A DNA stretch of 64,000 nucleotides. It comes from Streptomyces colonosanans (GTDB lineage Bacteria; Actinomycetota; Actinomycetes; Streptomycetales; Streptomycetaceae). The stretch is from positions 25,898 through 89,897 of the forward strand of contig NZ_MLYP01000079.1 of assembly GCF_001866645.1 (NCBI RefSeq), given 5' to 3'. Both the position numbers and the translations under genes were made by a program. Within the stretch, counting starts at the first letter, position 1. Each line of letters opens with the position of its first letter. Shown piece by piece: positions 25,005-33,551 of this stretch. The notes beneath the pieces were generated by a model, which did no database searches, had not been told where the DNA came from, and saw only the letters and a list, made by a program, of their open reading frames with translations.

Positions 25005-25397
25005 ATGCCCAAGGTCTACGCGCGTCGAAATGTCAGCATACTGGCGGCTCTTACCGGACTCATAGCCTTCGCCGAAATCCTCAACGGTCCGACCGCCTCC
25101 GCCGCACTCCCCACCCCGGTCAGCGCCGCCACCGCGCGCACCTACCTCGCCTCCCTCACGGTCGCCGCCGAGGACCGCACCGGCTACAACCGCGACCTCT
25201 TCCCCCACTGGATCACCATCAGCGGCACCTGCGACACCCATGAGACGGTCCTCAAGCGCGACGGCTCGAACGTCGTCACCAACTCCGCCTGCACGTCCAC
25301 CAGCGGCAGCTGGTACTCGCAGTACGACGGCGTCACCCTGACCTCCGCCTCCAGCCTGGACATCGACCACGTCGTATCCGTAGCCGCGACGATTTGA
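25005..25397 (+). pseudogene. Secreted HNH endonuclease, 5' half, split by mobile element
   Basis: The first 124 codons of a secreted nuclease: basic N-terminus and hydrophobic signal (VSILAALTGLIAFAEIL to ASA-A near 33), then VAAEDRTGYNRDLFPHWITI, GTCDTHETVLKRDG and SLDIDHVV. DIDHVV is the first half of the HNH/beta-beta-alpha-metal catalytic motif. After that the frame enters foreign sequence (SVAATI then stop). The continuing half (VVPLAEAWDSG onward) is found 5.7 kb away at 31040. RBS AAGGGAG. Truncated before the metal-binding region, it should be inactive. Confidence 0.85.
25368..25375 (+). repeat. Left attachment core (attL) CACGTCGT
   Basis: An eight-base direct repeat shared with 31039-31046. 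It falls exactly where the nuclease reading frame is broken, within the codons for His-Val-Val of the HNH motif. Confidence 0.75.
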
Positions 25398-25595
25398 GTC
25401 GACTTTTCCACAGGTCAAGGCGTCAGCGACATGCTGCTGCCGATGCATTCAAAACCGAACTTCGCGTACGCACCACTCTGCCGAGCGTCAGTAGCCGAGG
25501 TACGGGAAGCCCCGGTGAGTCAGCGCGGCCGTATCGGCTGTCACAGAGCAGCCTGGTGAACTCAGCGAGCTCACCAGGCGAGGACGAGCGACCTC

Positions 25596-26276
25596 ATGGC
25601 CTGCTTAGATGATCTGGTGACTCCTGACATCCGCTTCCTGCGCGTCTTCGGCGACCCGAACGGCGATCACGGCAATGTCCTGGGCGTGGTACGCGATGGC
25701 CGCGCTTTCCCCGGTGAGGAATCCAGACAAGCCCTCGCTCGGCAACTGCGGCTCAGCGAGACCGTGTTCATCGACGATGCGCAGCGCGGTGTCGTGGACA
25801 TCTACACGCCAGGGACGCGGCTCCCGTTCGCCGGGTACCCCCTCGTCGGCGTGGCCTGGCTCCTCGGCCTGGAGAGGCTGGAGCTGCCCGTGGGGAGTAT
25901 CCCCGTGCGCCGCGCCGACGGCTTCACGTGGATCAGAGCACGAGCGGATTGGGTTCCGCCGCGCACGCTGCGGGAGTACGGCAGCGTGCAGGAGGTCGAC
26001 GCGCTAGCGGTGCCGGAACCGGGCGAGTGGGTGTACGCCTGGGCCTGGCAGGACGTGGCCGCCGGCCGAATTCGGGCCCGCGGGTTCCCGGGCCGTGGCG
26101 ATGGCATCGACGAGGACGAAGCCACCGGCGCGGCAGCGCTCCTGCTCGCCGATCGGCTGGGGCGGGCCGTCACGGTCACCCAGGGCAGCGGGTCGCAGAT
26201 CATGGCAGCCCCCGGCCCCGACGGGACGACCGACATAGGCGGACGGGTCTGCGTCATGGAGAATCCCGCGTGCTGA
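25596..26276 (+). CDS. PhzF-family isomerase/epimerase-like protein (element cargo)
   Basis: A 226-residue protein of the PhzF/diaminopimelate-epimerase fold. The conserved start FGDPNGDHGNVLGVV stands for the family's F-x-G-NP-x-AV. The catalytic Glu is in LRLSETVFID. FAGYPLVGVAWLL stands for FAGHP-x-G-x-A (His replaced by Tyr), and DEDEATGAAALLLAD stands for EDP-x-TGSA. It is shorter than the usual 260-300 residues, mainly in the middle. PhzF proteins isomerise or hydrate small metabolites; the substrate is unknown. ATG at 25596. It is the first cargo gene from the left end. Confidence 0.8.
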   Translation: MACLDDLVTPDIRFLRVFGDPNGDHGNVLGVVRDGRAFPGEESRQALARQLRLSETVFIDDAQRGVVDIYTPGTRLPFAGYPLVGVAWLLGLERLELPVGSIPVRRADGFTWIRARADWVPPRTLREYGSVQEVDALAVPEPGEWVYAWAWQDVAAGRIRARGFPGRGDGIDEDEATGAAALLLADRLGRAVTVTQGSGSQIMAAPGPDGTTDIGGRVCVMENPAC

Positions 26277-26333
26277 GCTGTAGCGGCATGGCCAACAGGC
26301 GCCTGATCAAGGCCGGTTGGTAACGTCACCGGC

Positions 26334-27017
26334 GTGGATTACGACCGTGTGCTCGAAGCGTTTCGTCTGGAGTGCGGGGCGCTCACAGATGCTGTGTCAG
26401 GACTGTCTGAGGCAGGGTGGGAGCTCCCGACGCGCTGCACCCCCTGGACCGTACGCGAGCTGCTCGGGCACGTATGGGTCGTGATCGATTGGCTTCCAGG
26501 GATGCTGGACTCACCGGCACCGGGTGAGGCCGAGATTTCCGCGGCGGAGTACTACCGCCCGGACGACCGCTTTTCATCGCAGACCAACGATGCCCGGATC
26601 GCTCTGGCTCGGGACCGTGCGGCGCAGTCGGCTGATGGGGCCGCCTTCGCCGAGGGTTTCACCGAGACCTGGCAGCGAGTCGACCGGCTGTGCAGGGTCC
26701 AGCCGGTCGGCCGTACCGTGCGGACACGTCATGGTGACGCCATGCTCCTGTCGGAGTTTCTCCTCACCCGGATTGTCGAAGTCGCCGTCCACGGTCTTGA
26801 CCTGGCTGATGCACTGGGACGCGAGCCCTGGCTGACCTCGTCGGCCGGTGACGCCGTGACGGAGTTGCTGCTCGGTGCAGAGCAGACTGCGGCCGTCCGC
26901 ACGTTGGGATGGAGCCAGCCTCACTTCCTCCGCAAAGCCACCGGCCGCGAGCCACTGGATGAAGAAGAGGCCGCGCAGATCGAACAACTCAGTATCCGAT
27001 GGCTTGCCCTGGGCTGA
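26334..27017 (+). CDS. DinB-fold / mycothiol-dependent maleylpyruvate isomerase-like protein (element cargo)
   Basis: A 227-residue four-helix-bundle protein of the MDMPI family common in actinomycetes. LPTRCTPWTVRELLGHVWVV holds the first metal-ligand His, and LTRIVEVAVHGLDLADALGR holds the later V-H-x-x-D-L signature. Such enzymes use mycothiol to modify electrophiles or act as thiol S-transferases. With the PhzF-like gene 57 bp upstream on the same strand it may form a small detoxification or modification cassette. Start GTG/ATG at 26334 (MDYDRVLEAF). Confidence 0.75.
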   Translation: MDYDRVLEAFRLECGALTDAVSGLSEAGWELPTRCTPWTVRELLGHVWVVIDWLPGMLDSPAPGEAEISAAEYYRPDDRFSSQTNDARIALARDRAAQSADGAAFAEGFTETWQRVDRLCRVQPVGRTVRTRHGDAMLLSEFLLTRIVEVAVHGLDLADALGREPWLTSSAGDAVTELLLGAEQTAAVRTLGWSQPHFLRKATGREPLDEEEAAQIEQLSIRWLALG

Positions 27018-27086
27018 CACCATGCGCCTGGCTGCAACCTCCAATCCTTCCTGGTAGCACGGCCTACTGCGTCGACAAGCACGGCT

Positions 27087-27494
27087 TCAATCGGCCTCAT
27101 AGCGGGCCAAGCGCCTGCGTAGATCCAGGTTCTCGCCCTGCGCGACTTCCAGGGCCTTGCGGAGCCTCGTCACCTCCTCACGGTGAGCATCCTGCTGTCG
27201 CCTGAGGCGGGCGCTCAGCGCCCTCACGGCGGCTGAGGCCGACGAGTCTCCTGGCGGGTCTACGAGCGCTGCCGAAGCCGATCCGTCTTTGGTGCGTTGC
27301 CGTTCGATCCAACTGCGTAGCTCGGGGCTCCGATAGAGGAAGTCCGTGCTCACACCGGCCTGGCGGGCCACGGCGGTGAAGCTGATGGGCTTGCCCGCCT
27401 TGGCCAGCTCGGCAAGCGCGGCGCGGGCCCGCTTCCCGGCTTCCTCGGTGCGGGCGCGGGTGGCCTGGCGGAGATGCTCCGGCATGGGCGTCAT
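27087..27494 (-). CDS. TnpC/DUF6262-like small recombination-accessory protein
   Basis: A 135-residue basic protein. An N-terminal helical segment (LRQATRARTEEAGKRARAAL) is followed by a helix-turn-helix-like ISFTAVARQAGVSTDFLYRS and a C-terminal coiled coil (RLRRQQDAHREEVTRLRKAL through LDLRRRLARYE). This is the domain plan of DUF6262/TnpC proteins that accompany paired tyrosine recombinases and assist orientation or efficiency of Tn554 transposition. ATG overlaps the recombinase stop (ATGA). Last gene of the set. Confidence 0.8.
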   Translation of the reverse strand: MTPMPEHLRQATRARTEEAGKRARAALAELAKAGKPISFTAVARQAGVSTDFLYRSPELRSWIERQRTKDGSASAALVDPPGDSSASAAVRALSARLRRQQDAHREEVTRLRKALEVAQGENLDLRRRLARYEAD

Positions 27495-29743
27495 GCGGTC
27501 GGCTCCTGTTGTTGGACGGTGGACCGTGATTCGGGGCGGTCGGCCGCGCCTGCCCCGCGCACTGCCCTCAGCTGTCCGTCCTCACGGACACTGACCTGGT
27601 CCAAGGCGACGAGGACCTTGTCCAGGGCGCGGGTTTCGGCGAGGCGGCCGGAGAGCCAGATGTTGTCCTCGCCCATCGGCTCACCGTGGCGTGCGGTGAA
27701 CTGCGCCTGGCGCCGGGCGATCAGTGCTTCGGTCTGGCCAAGCTGGTGCTGGAGTTCGTCGCGATGGCTGGCGTCGGTGACGAATTTGTCGCAGGTGAGG
27801 CAGGCGTTGCCCTTGGAGCACACCTGTCTGGGCGGGAGCATGCACCAGCCGTTGGGCAGCACGCGGTCAGCGCGCTGGTCGAGGTGGAGGAGGTCGTAGA
27901 GGTCGCTCGGATTCACCTCGGCGGTCCGGCCGTCGGCCGTCACCTTCTTGTAGCGAAGGAACTCACGCTCGGCCGTCACGGCCAGGGTCTTGGCGTAGTG
28001 CAGAGTCATGGTCGGCGTGATGTGTCCGAGGTAGCGCATGACGACGTGGATCGGGACCCCGGCGTTGATCAGGTCGGTCGCGCGGGTGTGCCTGAAGGTG
28101 TGGGTTTTGGAGATCTTGACGGGCCGGCCGACGCTGTCGGTGATCGCCAGGGTCTTGGTCAGCTCGCCGAGTCGGCTGTGGAAGGTCGCCGAGGCGTAGG
28201 GCCTCTTGCCGAGCCGGTTGTTCTTGGTCTGCAGGAAGAGGTACCGCGGTTCCGTTCCCGGTGGGGCGCCGTGGGCGGTGATGAACTCACGAGCCCACTC
28301 CTGCTGGCGGCGGACGATGTCGGCGATCTCCTGGTCGACCGGGATCGTCGGTGGATCACCGCCGGTGATCTTCGTCTGCTGGTAGGCGAGTCGTGCCACG
28401 AAGCCATCCGGCTCCTTGTCCTGCTCGTTGCTCGTCGTCAGGAGTGGCAGCAACGGTTCGAAGTCCATCATCAGGACCTCGTTCATGCGTCGGCCGGTCC
28501 GGATCAGCAACATGAGCGCGTGGAAGGCCTGCCGGTCATCGAGCCCACCCTCGGACTTGGCGGCCGCGAGTGCTCCGGAGCCTGCGGCGATCCGGCTGAT
28601 CACCTCGTCCTCCAGAGCCATGTCGTCCGGTGGCTGGTTGGTGAGCCGCGGCTTGTCTTCCAGCCGGAACAGCACGGAGTGGTGCATCCCTAGCGCGCCC
28701 CAGCGTCGCTCACCGAGCACCGACACCGCCTCGGCGCGGTTGTCGTACATCCAGCGGTAAAACGCCTCGATGGTCACCAGCGTGCTGCGGCGGCTGTTCT
28801 TGGACAGCTTGCCGCCCTTGTTCGGCCCGCTCATCACCGTGTGGCTGTTGAGGGAGTCCACAAATCCGCGCAATCAGATCCGTAGCTGATCCGGGGAATC
28901 GACGAGCTGGGGGCCGGAGCAGCCGACCTGGTCGATGTACCACTGGAACCACTTCAGGTGGTCGAGGCGGCTCTTCACCGACGACCACACGTACCGCTCC
29001 GTCAACAGCTGCACCGACAGCCACCACTTCGCGGCCTCCCTGAACCAGTCCGTCGTGAGCTGACTGAAGTTGGCCACGGACCGGCCCCAGGGCTCGTGCT
29101 CGCGTTGCGGAATGCGCCGGTCCAGGCTGGGGTTCCATACGTCCAGCCGCCACCATTCACCGTCGTGGTAGGCATGGGCCAGGCGGTCCTGGAGATGCTT
29201 GACGCTGTTCAGCACGTGCGTGACGAGGCTCGCGTTCCGCGACGCGTCGGTCCGCATGACCGCACGCCGCACTTCGCGTGCCCACTCCTCGTGAGAGAGC
29301 GCCGTCAGCGACCTCGCGGAACGTGCCTGCGGTCCGCCGTGCTCGATCGCAAGAACCAAGCCCCGCCTGAGTTCCTGGAACCGCACTGTGGTAATGGCGT
29401 ATCCCTCGGCGACTTGCTGATGGACGCACCAGGCCAGTTCCCAGATCATGGGCTCGGGCAGACCCCGGAAGCTGATCGCCTGGGAAAACCAGTCCTTCTC
29501 CCGGTCGATGGTCTGCTTGGTGAAAGCCCTGCCGTAGTCCTCCGGCATGTTGACCGAGTCGAAATGGTCCTGCCGGTGCTCCTCCGGCAGGCTCTCCCAC
29601 AGTCGCCGCGCCTTCTCCTCGCTGAAGAGCTGGGCCACCGGCAGGCGCGGGTCCCGCTTGTCCTGCCGCTTACGCTCAGGAGTCCGCGGCGAGGGAACGG
29701 CCGCCGTCCCGGCTACCAGATGGGCGATCGGCTCAGCTTTCAT
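27491..29743 (-). pseudogene. TnpB-like large tyrosine recombinase interrupted by an in-frame TGA
   Basis: One 751-codon frame containing a single stop at 28874-28876. The first 289 residues (MKAEPIAHLVAG to DSPDQLRI) are the N-terminal DNA-binding part. After TGA the same frame continues LRGFVDSLNSHTV for about 460 residues. These include the catalytic domain with Arg in LLIRTGRRMNEVL, THTFRHTRATDLINAG (H-x-x-R) and YLGHITPTMTLHYAK (His and nucleophile Tyr), and a Cys-rich segment (CSKGNACLTCDKF). TGA probably replaces TGG (Trp). ATG at 29743 overlaps the upstream recombinase by 11 nt. It is inactive unless read through; a separate restart at TTG 28873 is possible. Confidence 0.8.
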
Positions 29744-30908
29744 GACGGCTCCCCCAGGCTTGCGTGATCCTCTGCCAGTCCGCGCACGCACGCAGCTCGG
29801 CATCCTCGGTCACATGGGCGTACGTGTTGATCGTGGTCTGGATGTCGGCGTGCCCCAGCCTCCGGCTGACCACATGCATCGGCACGCCCGACAGCAGCAG
29901 GGCTGTGGCGTGGGTGTGCCGGTACCAGTGCGGCGTCATGTCCGGTGGCAGGACGGGGACCTGCTGCTTCCGCGCTGCCAGGTGCTTGTAGACACTCTCC
30001 GCCCGAAGCGGGGCGAACCGGCGCCCGCGGTGCAGGTTGCAGAAGATGTACGCGTCGTCCCAGTCGTCCAGCTCGACATCTGCGCCGGCCTCGCACAGCG
30101 CCCAGACCCAGTCCCCGTACAGGCGGTCCAGGGCAGAGCCGACGAAGACGCGCCGGTGGCCGCTCTTGGCCCGCAGGCCGTGCGGGTGGTCCTCACGGTG
30201 GACGACCTCGACCTGCGCGGTCGTACCCGTGCCGGTCTTCCAGTCACGGTGCCGCAGGCCGAGAGCCTCGCCGAGCCGCAGCCCGGTCTCCTCAAGCAGG
30301 GTCCACAGCAGGCGATACCGCAGCTCGCCCGACCAGACCGCGCCCGCCGCGTCCCAGGTCGCCTCCGCCTCACGGATCGCTGACATCTGGTCGGGCAGCA
30401 GCACCGGCACCGGTTTCGCCCGGACACGAATCTTGACCACGCTGGAACGCCGCCCCGTCCTGCGCGCCACGTGCTCCAGGAACGGCAGGTAGCTTCCCGG
30501 CCGGGCTTTCACCGTCTCGTACAGCCGTCCGGCGACCTCGACCCCGCGCGCGGCGTGATAGCGGTAGAAGCCCATGACCGCGCGAGCCCGGCTCGCCACC
30601 GTCGCGTCGGCCGCCTTTGTGCCGTCATGGAGCGGCGCCACGTCCTCAGCCACGCTCCCGCGACGCAACTGCCCGACGAATGTACCGAGTTCGGTCACTC
30701 CGATGGCATCCCAGGACTGCGCCCGACGCTCCAGGAACGTCCACCACAGGGCGAGACCCCGCGCATAGCTCTTGAGAGTGTTGGGCAAGCAGTCCCTCGA
30801 TCTCAGGTACTCCAGGTACTGCTCGACCGGCTCAGCGACGCGGAAGTCCTCACCGACGACTGTCCATGTCACGCCTTCACCCATGGCCACCCGTTGCGTA
30901 CTCGCCAC
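29733..30908 (-). CDS. TnpA-like tyrosine recombinase/integrase
   Basis: A 391-residue integrase. The N-terminal core-binding SAM-like domain (VEQYLEYLRSRDCLPNTLKS, about 30-130) leads to a catalytic domain with ETGLRLGEALGLRHRDW (Arg I), a Lys in the beta-hairpin RAKSGHRRV, HWYRHTHATALLLSG (H-x-x-R) and RRLGHADIQTTINTYAHV (His, then Tyr nucleophile). All catalytic residues are present. It is the first of three overlapping genes, transcribed inward from the right end of the element. It would act at the CACGTCGT cores together with the second recombinase. Confidence 0.9.
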   Translation of the reverse strand: MASTQRVAMGEGVTWTVVGEDFRVAEPVEQYLEYLRSRDCLPNTLKSYARGLALWWTFLERRAQSWDAIGVTELGTFVGQLRRGSVAEDVAPLHDGTKAADATVASRARAVMGFYRYHAARGVEVAGRLYETVKARPGSYLPFLEHVARRTGRRSSVVKIRVRAKPVPVLLPDQMSAIREAEATWDAAGAVWSGELRYRLLWTLLEETGLRLGEALGLRHRDWKTGTGTTAQVEVVHREDHPHGLRAKSGHRRVFVGSALDRLYGDWVWALCEAGADVELDDWDDAYIFCNLHRGRRFAPLRAESVYKHLAARKQQVPVLPPDMTPHWYRHTHATALLLSGVPMHVVSRRLGHADIQTTINTYAHVTEDAELRACADWQRITQAWGSRHES

Positions 30909-30929
30909 CGCGCCCCCTCTGTCACCACT

Positions 30930-30961
30930 GTCAGCGGCACCTCATCGCTGTACCGGATAAC
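30930..30961 (+). repeat. Right-end arm repeat, copy 1 (GTCAGCGGC-N15-CGGATAAC)
   Basis: A two-block motif with exact spacing, repeated 78 bp downstream. It lies upstream of the recombinase gene and near the right end. It is probably a recombinase or accessory-protein binding site. Confidence 0.6.
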
Positions 30962-31007
30962 GCACCGCTCACAGAAAGGACACGGTCCACCACGTCATGT
31001 CACAGAC

Positions 31008-31039
31008 GTCAGCGGCGCCACAGGCAAGGTGCGGATAAC
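31008..31039 (+). repeat. Right-end arm repeat, copy 2 (GTCAGCGGC-N15-CGGATAAC)
   Basis: The second copy of the motif at 30930-30961. Its CGGATAAC block runs directly into the attachment core CACGTCGT. Confidence 0.6.
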
Positions 31040-31046
31040 ACGTCGT
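31039..31046 (+). repeat. Right attachment core (attR) CACGTCGT
   Basis: Direct repeat of 25368-25375. Downstream the interrupted nuclease frame resumes as CCGCTCGCCGAGGCC (PLAEA). Confidence 0.75.
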
Positions 31047-31320
31047 CCCGCTCGCCGAGGCCTGGGACTCCGGCGCGAGCAAGTGGACCACCGCCCAACG
31101 CCAGGCCTTCGCCAACGACCTGACCCGGCCCCAGCTGATCGCCGTGTCGGCGAGCTCCAACCGGTCGAAGGGCGACAAGGACCCGGCCGAGTGGGTCCCG
31201 ACCCGGTCGGCGTACGTCTGCACCTACGCCCGCGCCTGGGTGCAGGTGAAGCACTATTACAACCTCTCCGTCGACTCGGCTGAGAAGAGCGCGCTGCAGA
31301 GCTACCTCGCCGCCTGCTGA
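31040..31320 (+). pseudogene. Secreted HNH endonuclease, 3' half
   Basis: Encodes VVPLAEAWDSGASKWTTAQR, QAFANDLTRPQLIAVSASSN, RSKGDKDPAEWVP and YNLSVDSAEKSALQSYLAAC, ending at TGA 31318. The N-R-S-K-G-D-x-DPAEW segment is the conserved metal-binding end of this secreted nuclease family. It has no start codon of its own in a sensible position. Joined to the 5' half through one copy of the core it forms a 214-residue secreted nuclease. Confidence 0.85.
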
Positions 31321-31395
31321 GCAGCCGGGATTCCCGGAACCTCCCCGCTCACCTGCGCGACGTCCCGTCTGCGGCGGTGGCGGGGCGGAGCACGG

Positions 31396-31433
31396 AAGGG
31401 GTCTTCGCCGGCTCTCGCCCGCGAAGGCCCCTT
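31396..31433. terminator. Hairpin between the nuclease 3' half and the NHL-propeller gene
   Basis: A 13-bp stem, aaggggtcttcgc with gcgaaggcccctt (one G-U pair), and a 12-nt loop. It lies between convergent genes, so it may act both ways. Confidence 0.65.
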
Positions 31434-31543
31434 CGCTCCGTTGGCAGTCGGTGATCGACCCCCGAACCATGCGGAGGTTCAGCCGGGCCCATCGCCCGGT
31501 CCGCCGCCGGGCACCTCCTTCCGTCCGCAGCCACAGGCGGGGA

Positions 31544-32713
31544 TCAGTGCAGCACGTTGAGGAAGTTGGTGGCGTTGTCGACGAAGTACACCGAGCGGCG
31601 GTCCGGCCCCACGGCGAGCCCGAACAACGCGCCCGCGCCCGGCGGACTGCCGCTCGAGTCGAGCTGCCGGGAGGCCACCTGGACGCCGCGCGGGGTCGTC
31701 TCGACGATGTTTCCGTCGCCCCCGTTGACGGTGAGGATGTTCCCGTTGGGTGCGATGGCCATTCCAAGAGGGCCGTTGAGCAGCCCGCCGACGCTGACAT
31801 CCTTGCCGATGCCCGCGGTGGAGTGGCGGGTGAGTGCGCGCGGGATGGCAGCAATGCGGCTGTTGAGGGTGTCGGCCACATAGAGCGTGCCGTCGCGGCC
31901 GAGGCCCACACCCGTGGGACCGATGACGAGCGCGGCCGGGTCGGTCTTCTGGGCGAAGCCCGAGCCGATCACGGTGGTCGACTTACGCATCGGCGGATCG
32001 TCGCCGCGCAGACGCAGGTCGATGCGCAGCACCGTACCCTCGTTCACCACGTTGCCGCCGCCGGCGACCGTGCCGTTGAGCACATTCGTCACGAACAGCT
32101 CGGCGCGGTCGCCCTTGCTCACCGAGGTCATGTCCCAGGGACCGTTGATGCCGTCACCGGAGAACGTCGTGCGTACGGTGCCATGGCTGTCCAGGACGAG
32201 AAGGCAACCGGCCTGGGCGTGGGCCGGATCGCCGTCGCCCGTGGGGAGGCTGCCGACCACGACCCAGCCATGGGGCAGGACGGAGAGCGCCGTGGTGAGG
32301 CCGACGCCGCCGGGACAGGGCCCGGGCAGATCAGCCGGATCGATCTGGGCGAACTGACTGACCTGGCCGTTCGGACTCACCTGCACGATGGTGGTGCCGG
32401 TGCCCTGCTGAATGAGCGAGTTGTTGAAGTTGCTCACCAGCACGTTGCCCTTGTGCAGGTCACCAATGGTCTGCGGAACGACCACCGTTCCGTAGGGGTT
32501 ATTGTCACCGTTGGCAGGAACGGTGGAGGCGACGGGGCTCACGGTGTGCAGCGGGCCGAGGAAGGGCTGGCGGCCATGGCCATGGCCGCCGCCGGCCGCG
32601 AAGGCGGTACCGGTGCCGAGGGTCAGGGTCGCCATGGTCACGACGAGCGAACGGCGCAGGCGGCGCCAGGGACGCCTCTTGGGCACCTCATGGGGGTGCA
32701 AAACAGTGATCAT
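31544..32713 (-). CDS. Secreted NHL/SMP-30-like beta-propeller protein
   Basis: A 389-residue exported protein. The signal peptide (RRSLVVTMATLTLGTGTAFA) ends near residue 40 and is followed by a His/Gly-rich GGGHGHGRQ. Beta-propeller blades recur, for example PAALVIGPTGVGLGRDGTLY then VADTLNSRIAAIP, PLGMAIAPNGNILTVNGGDG and LFGLAVGPDRRSVYFVDNAT. The G-G/P-x-G-L-Y-V-x-D-x-x-N-R/N-I pattern is that of NHL repeats. No catalytic residues for a lactonase are clear, so a binding or structural role outside the cell is as likely. ATG at 32713. Confidence 0.8.
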   Translation of the reverse strand: MITVLHPHEVPKRRPWRRLRRSLVVTMATLTLGTGTAFAAGGGHGHGRQPFLGPLHTVSPVASTVPANGDNNPYGTVVVPQTIGDLHKGNVLVSNFNNSLIQQGTGTTIVQVSPNGQVSQFAQIDPADLPGPCPGGVGLTTALSVLPHGWVVVGSLPTGDGDPAHAQAGCLLVLDSHGTVRTTFSGDGINGPWDMTSVSKGDRAELFVTNVLNGTVAGGGNVVNEGTVLRIDLRLRGDDPPMRKSTTVIGSGFAQKTDPAALVIGPTGVGLGRDGTLYVADTLNSRIAAIPRALTRHSTAGIGKDVSVGGLLNGPLGMAIAPNGNILTVNGGDGNIVETTPRGVQVASRQLDSSGSPPGAGALFGLAVGPDRRSVYFVDNATNFLNVLH

Positions 32714-32951
32714 GACATCACGTTAGGTACAGGATGTCCGCTGACGCATAGTTAGTTCCGCCAACAGGGGATCACGTTGCCGTCGGCCCCGGGTTCCGGC
32801 CGACGCGGTCTCAGCAGCCCCCGCTGCAGCGTCTGTCACACCTGCCGCGTACGCTGTACGGCTGTCGAAGGCCGCTCCTGCCGCTCCCCCGCGACCTCGC
32901 GGCATCGCGGCACGCAGCCGCCTCTGGGGAGAAGGACGGGGGGAGTTCCGG
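32714..32951. other. Divergent intergenic region (NHL propeller / DedA)
   Basis: No gene is supported. The stretch acgcatagttagttccgcca near 32742 is the only AT-richer part and could hold the NHL-gene promoter. GGGGGAG at 32938-32944 is the RBS of the DedA gene. Confidence 0.35.
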
Positions 32952-33551
32952 GTGCTCGAGATCGTGGGGTCGCTGACCAGCAGCCTCTGGATCTATCCCG
33001 TGGTGGCCGTGTCGGTCCTGCTGGACGTCTTCCTGCCGCTCCTGCCGAGCGGCATCCTCGTCATCACCGCGGCGACGGCGGCAGCGGCCGGTTCGGCCGT
33101 CGCGCACGTACCGGACGTCCTCGGGCTCCTCCTGTGCGCGGCGACGGCCTCGGTTCTGGGCGACCTGGTGGCATACCGCCTGGCCTGGAGCGGCGGCGCC
33201 CGACTGGACCGGGCGATCGCCCGCTCACGCCGGCTGACGAGCGCACAGGAACGCCTCGGAGCGGCGCTCGCCCGCGGTGGCGGCACGCTGGTGATACTCG
33301 CCCGGTTCGCGCCCGCGGGCCGCTCGGTCGTCTCCCTCGGCGCAGGCGCCGCCCGCCGCCGCGCACGCGACTTCCTGCCCTGGTCGGCGCTGGCGGGTGT
33401 CACCTGGGCCGGGTACAGCGTGGCCCTCGGCTACTTCGGCGGCCAGTGGCTGGGCACCAGCTGGCTGGCGACGGGCGTCTCGGTGACGGCCCTGTTCGCG
33501 GCGGGCGCGGGCGCCACCTACTTCATGCGCCGTCCCGCACCGCAGAAGTAG
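32952..33551 (+). CDS. DedA-family membrane protein (VTT/SNARE-associated domain)
   Basis: A 199-residue protein with the DedA core: a re-entrant LDVFLPLLPSGILVITAATA, GDLVAYRLAWSGG, then the signature GGGTLVILARFAPAGRSVVS with the conserved F/Y-x-R-F-x-P-x-x-R and GYSVALGYFGGQWLG. DedA proteins move lipid carriers such as undecaprenyl phosphate across the membrane and support membrane homeostasis. GTG start at 32952 has GGGGGAG about 9 bases upstream. Its 3' end overlaps the convergent DUF2277 gene by 29 nt. Confidence 0.85.
   Translation: MLEIVGSLTSSLWIYPVVAVSVLLDVFLPLLPSGILVITAATAAAAGSAVAHVPDVLGLLLCAATASVLGDLVAYRLAWSGGARLDRAIARSRRLTSAQERLGAALARGGGTLVILARFAPAGRSVVSLGAGAARRRARDFLPWSALAGVTWAGYSVALGYFGGQWLGTSWLATGVSVTALFAAGAGATYFMRRPAPQK

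Larger units (their letters stand above)
25376..31046. mobile_element. 5.7-kb Tn554-like integrative element inserted in a nuclease gene
   Basis: Bounded by CACGTCGT repeats and by inverted TATCCG-type ends (tatccg just inside the left core; cggata just inside the right core). It carries, on the minus strand, a three-gene overlapping set (tyrosine recombinase, larger tyrosine recombinase, small DUF6262-like protein), which is the organisation of tnpA-tnpB-tnpC in Tn554. On the plus strand are two cargo enzymes. Joining the sequence before 25376 to that after 31046 restores one uninterrupted 214-codon nuclease, which fixes the limits to within the core. Confidence 0.85.
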
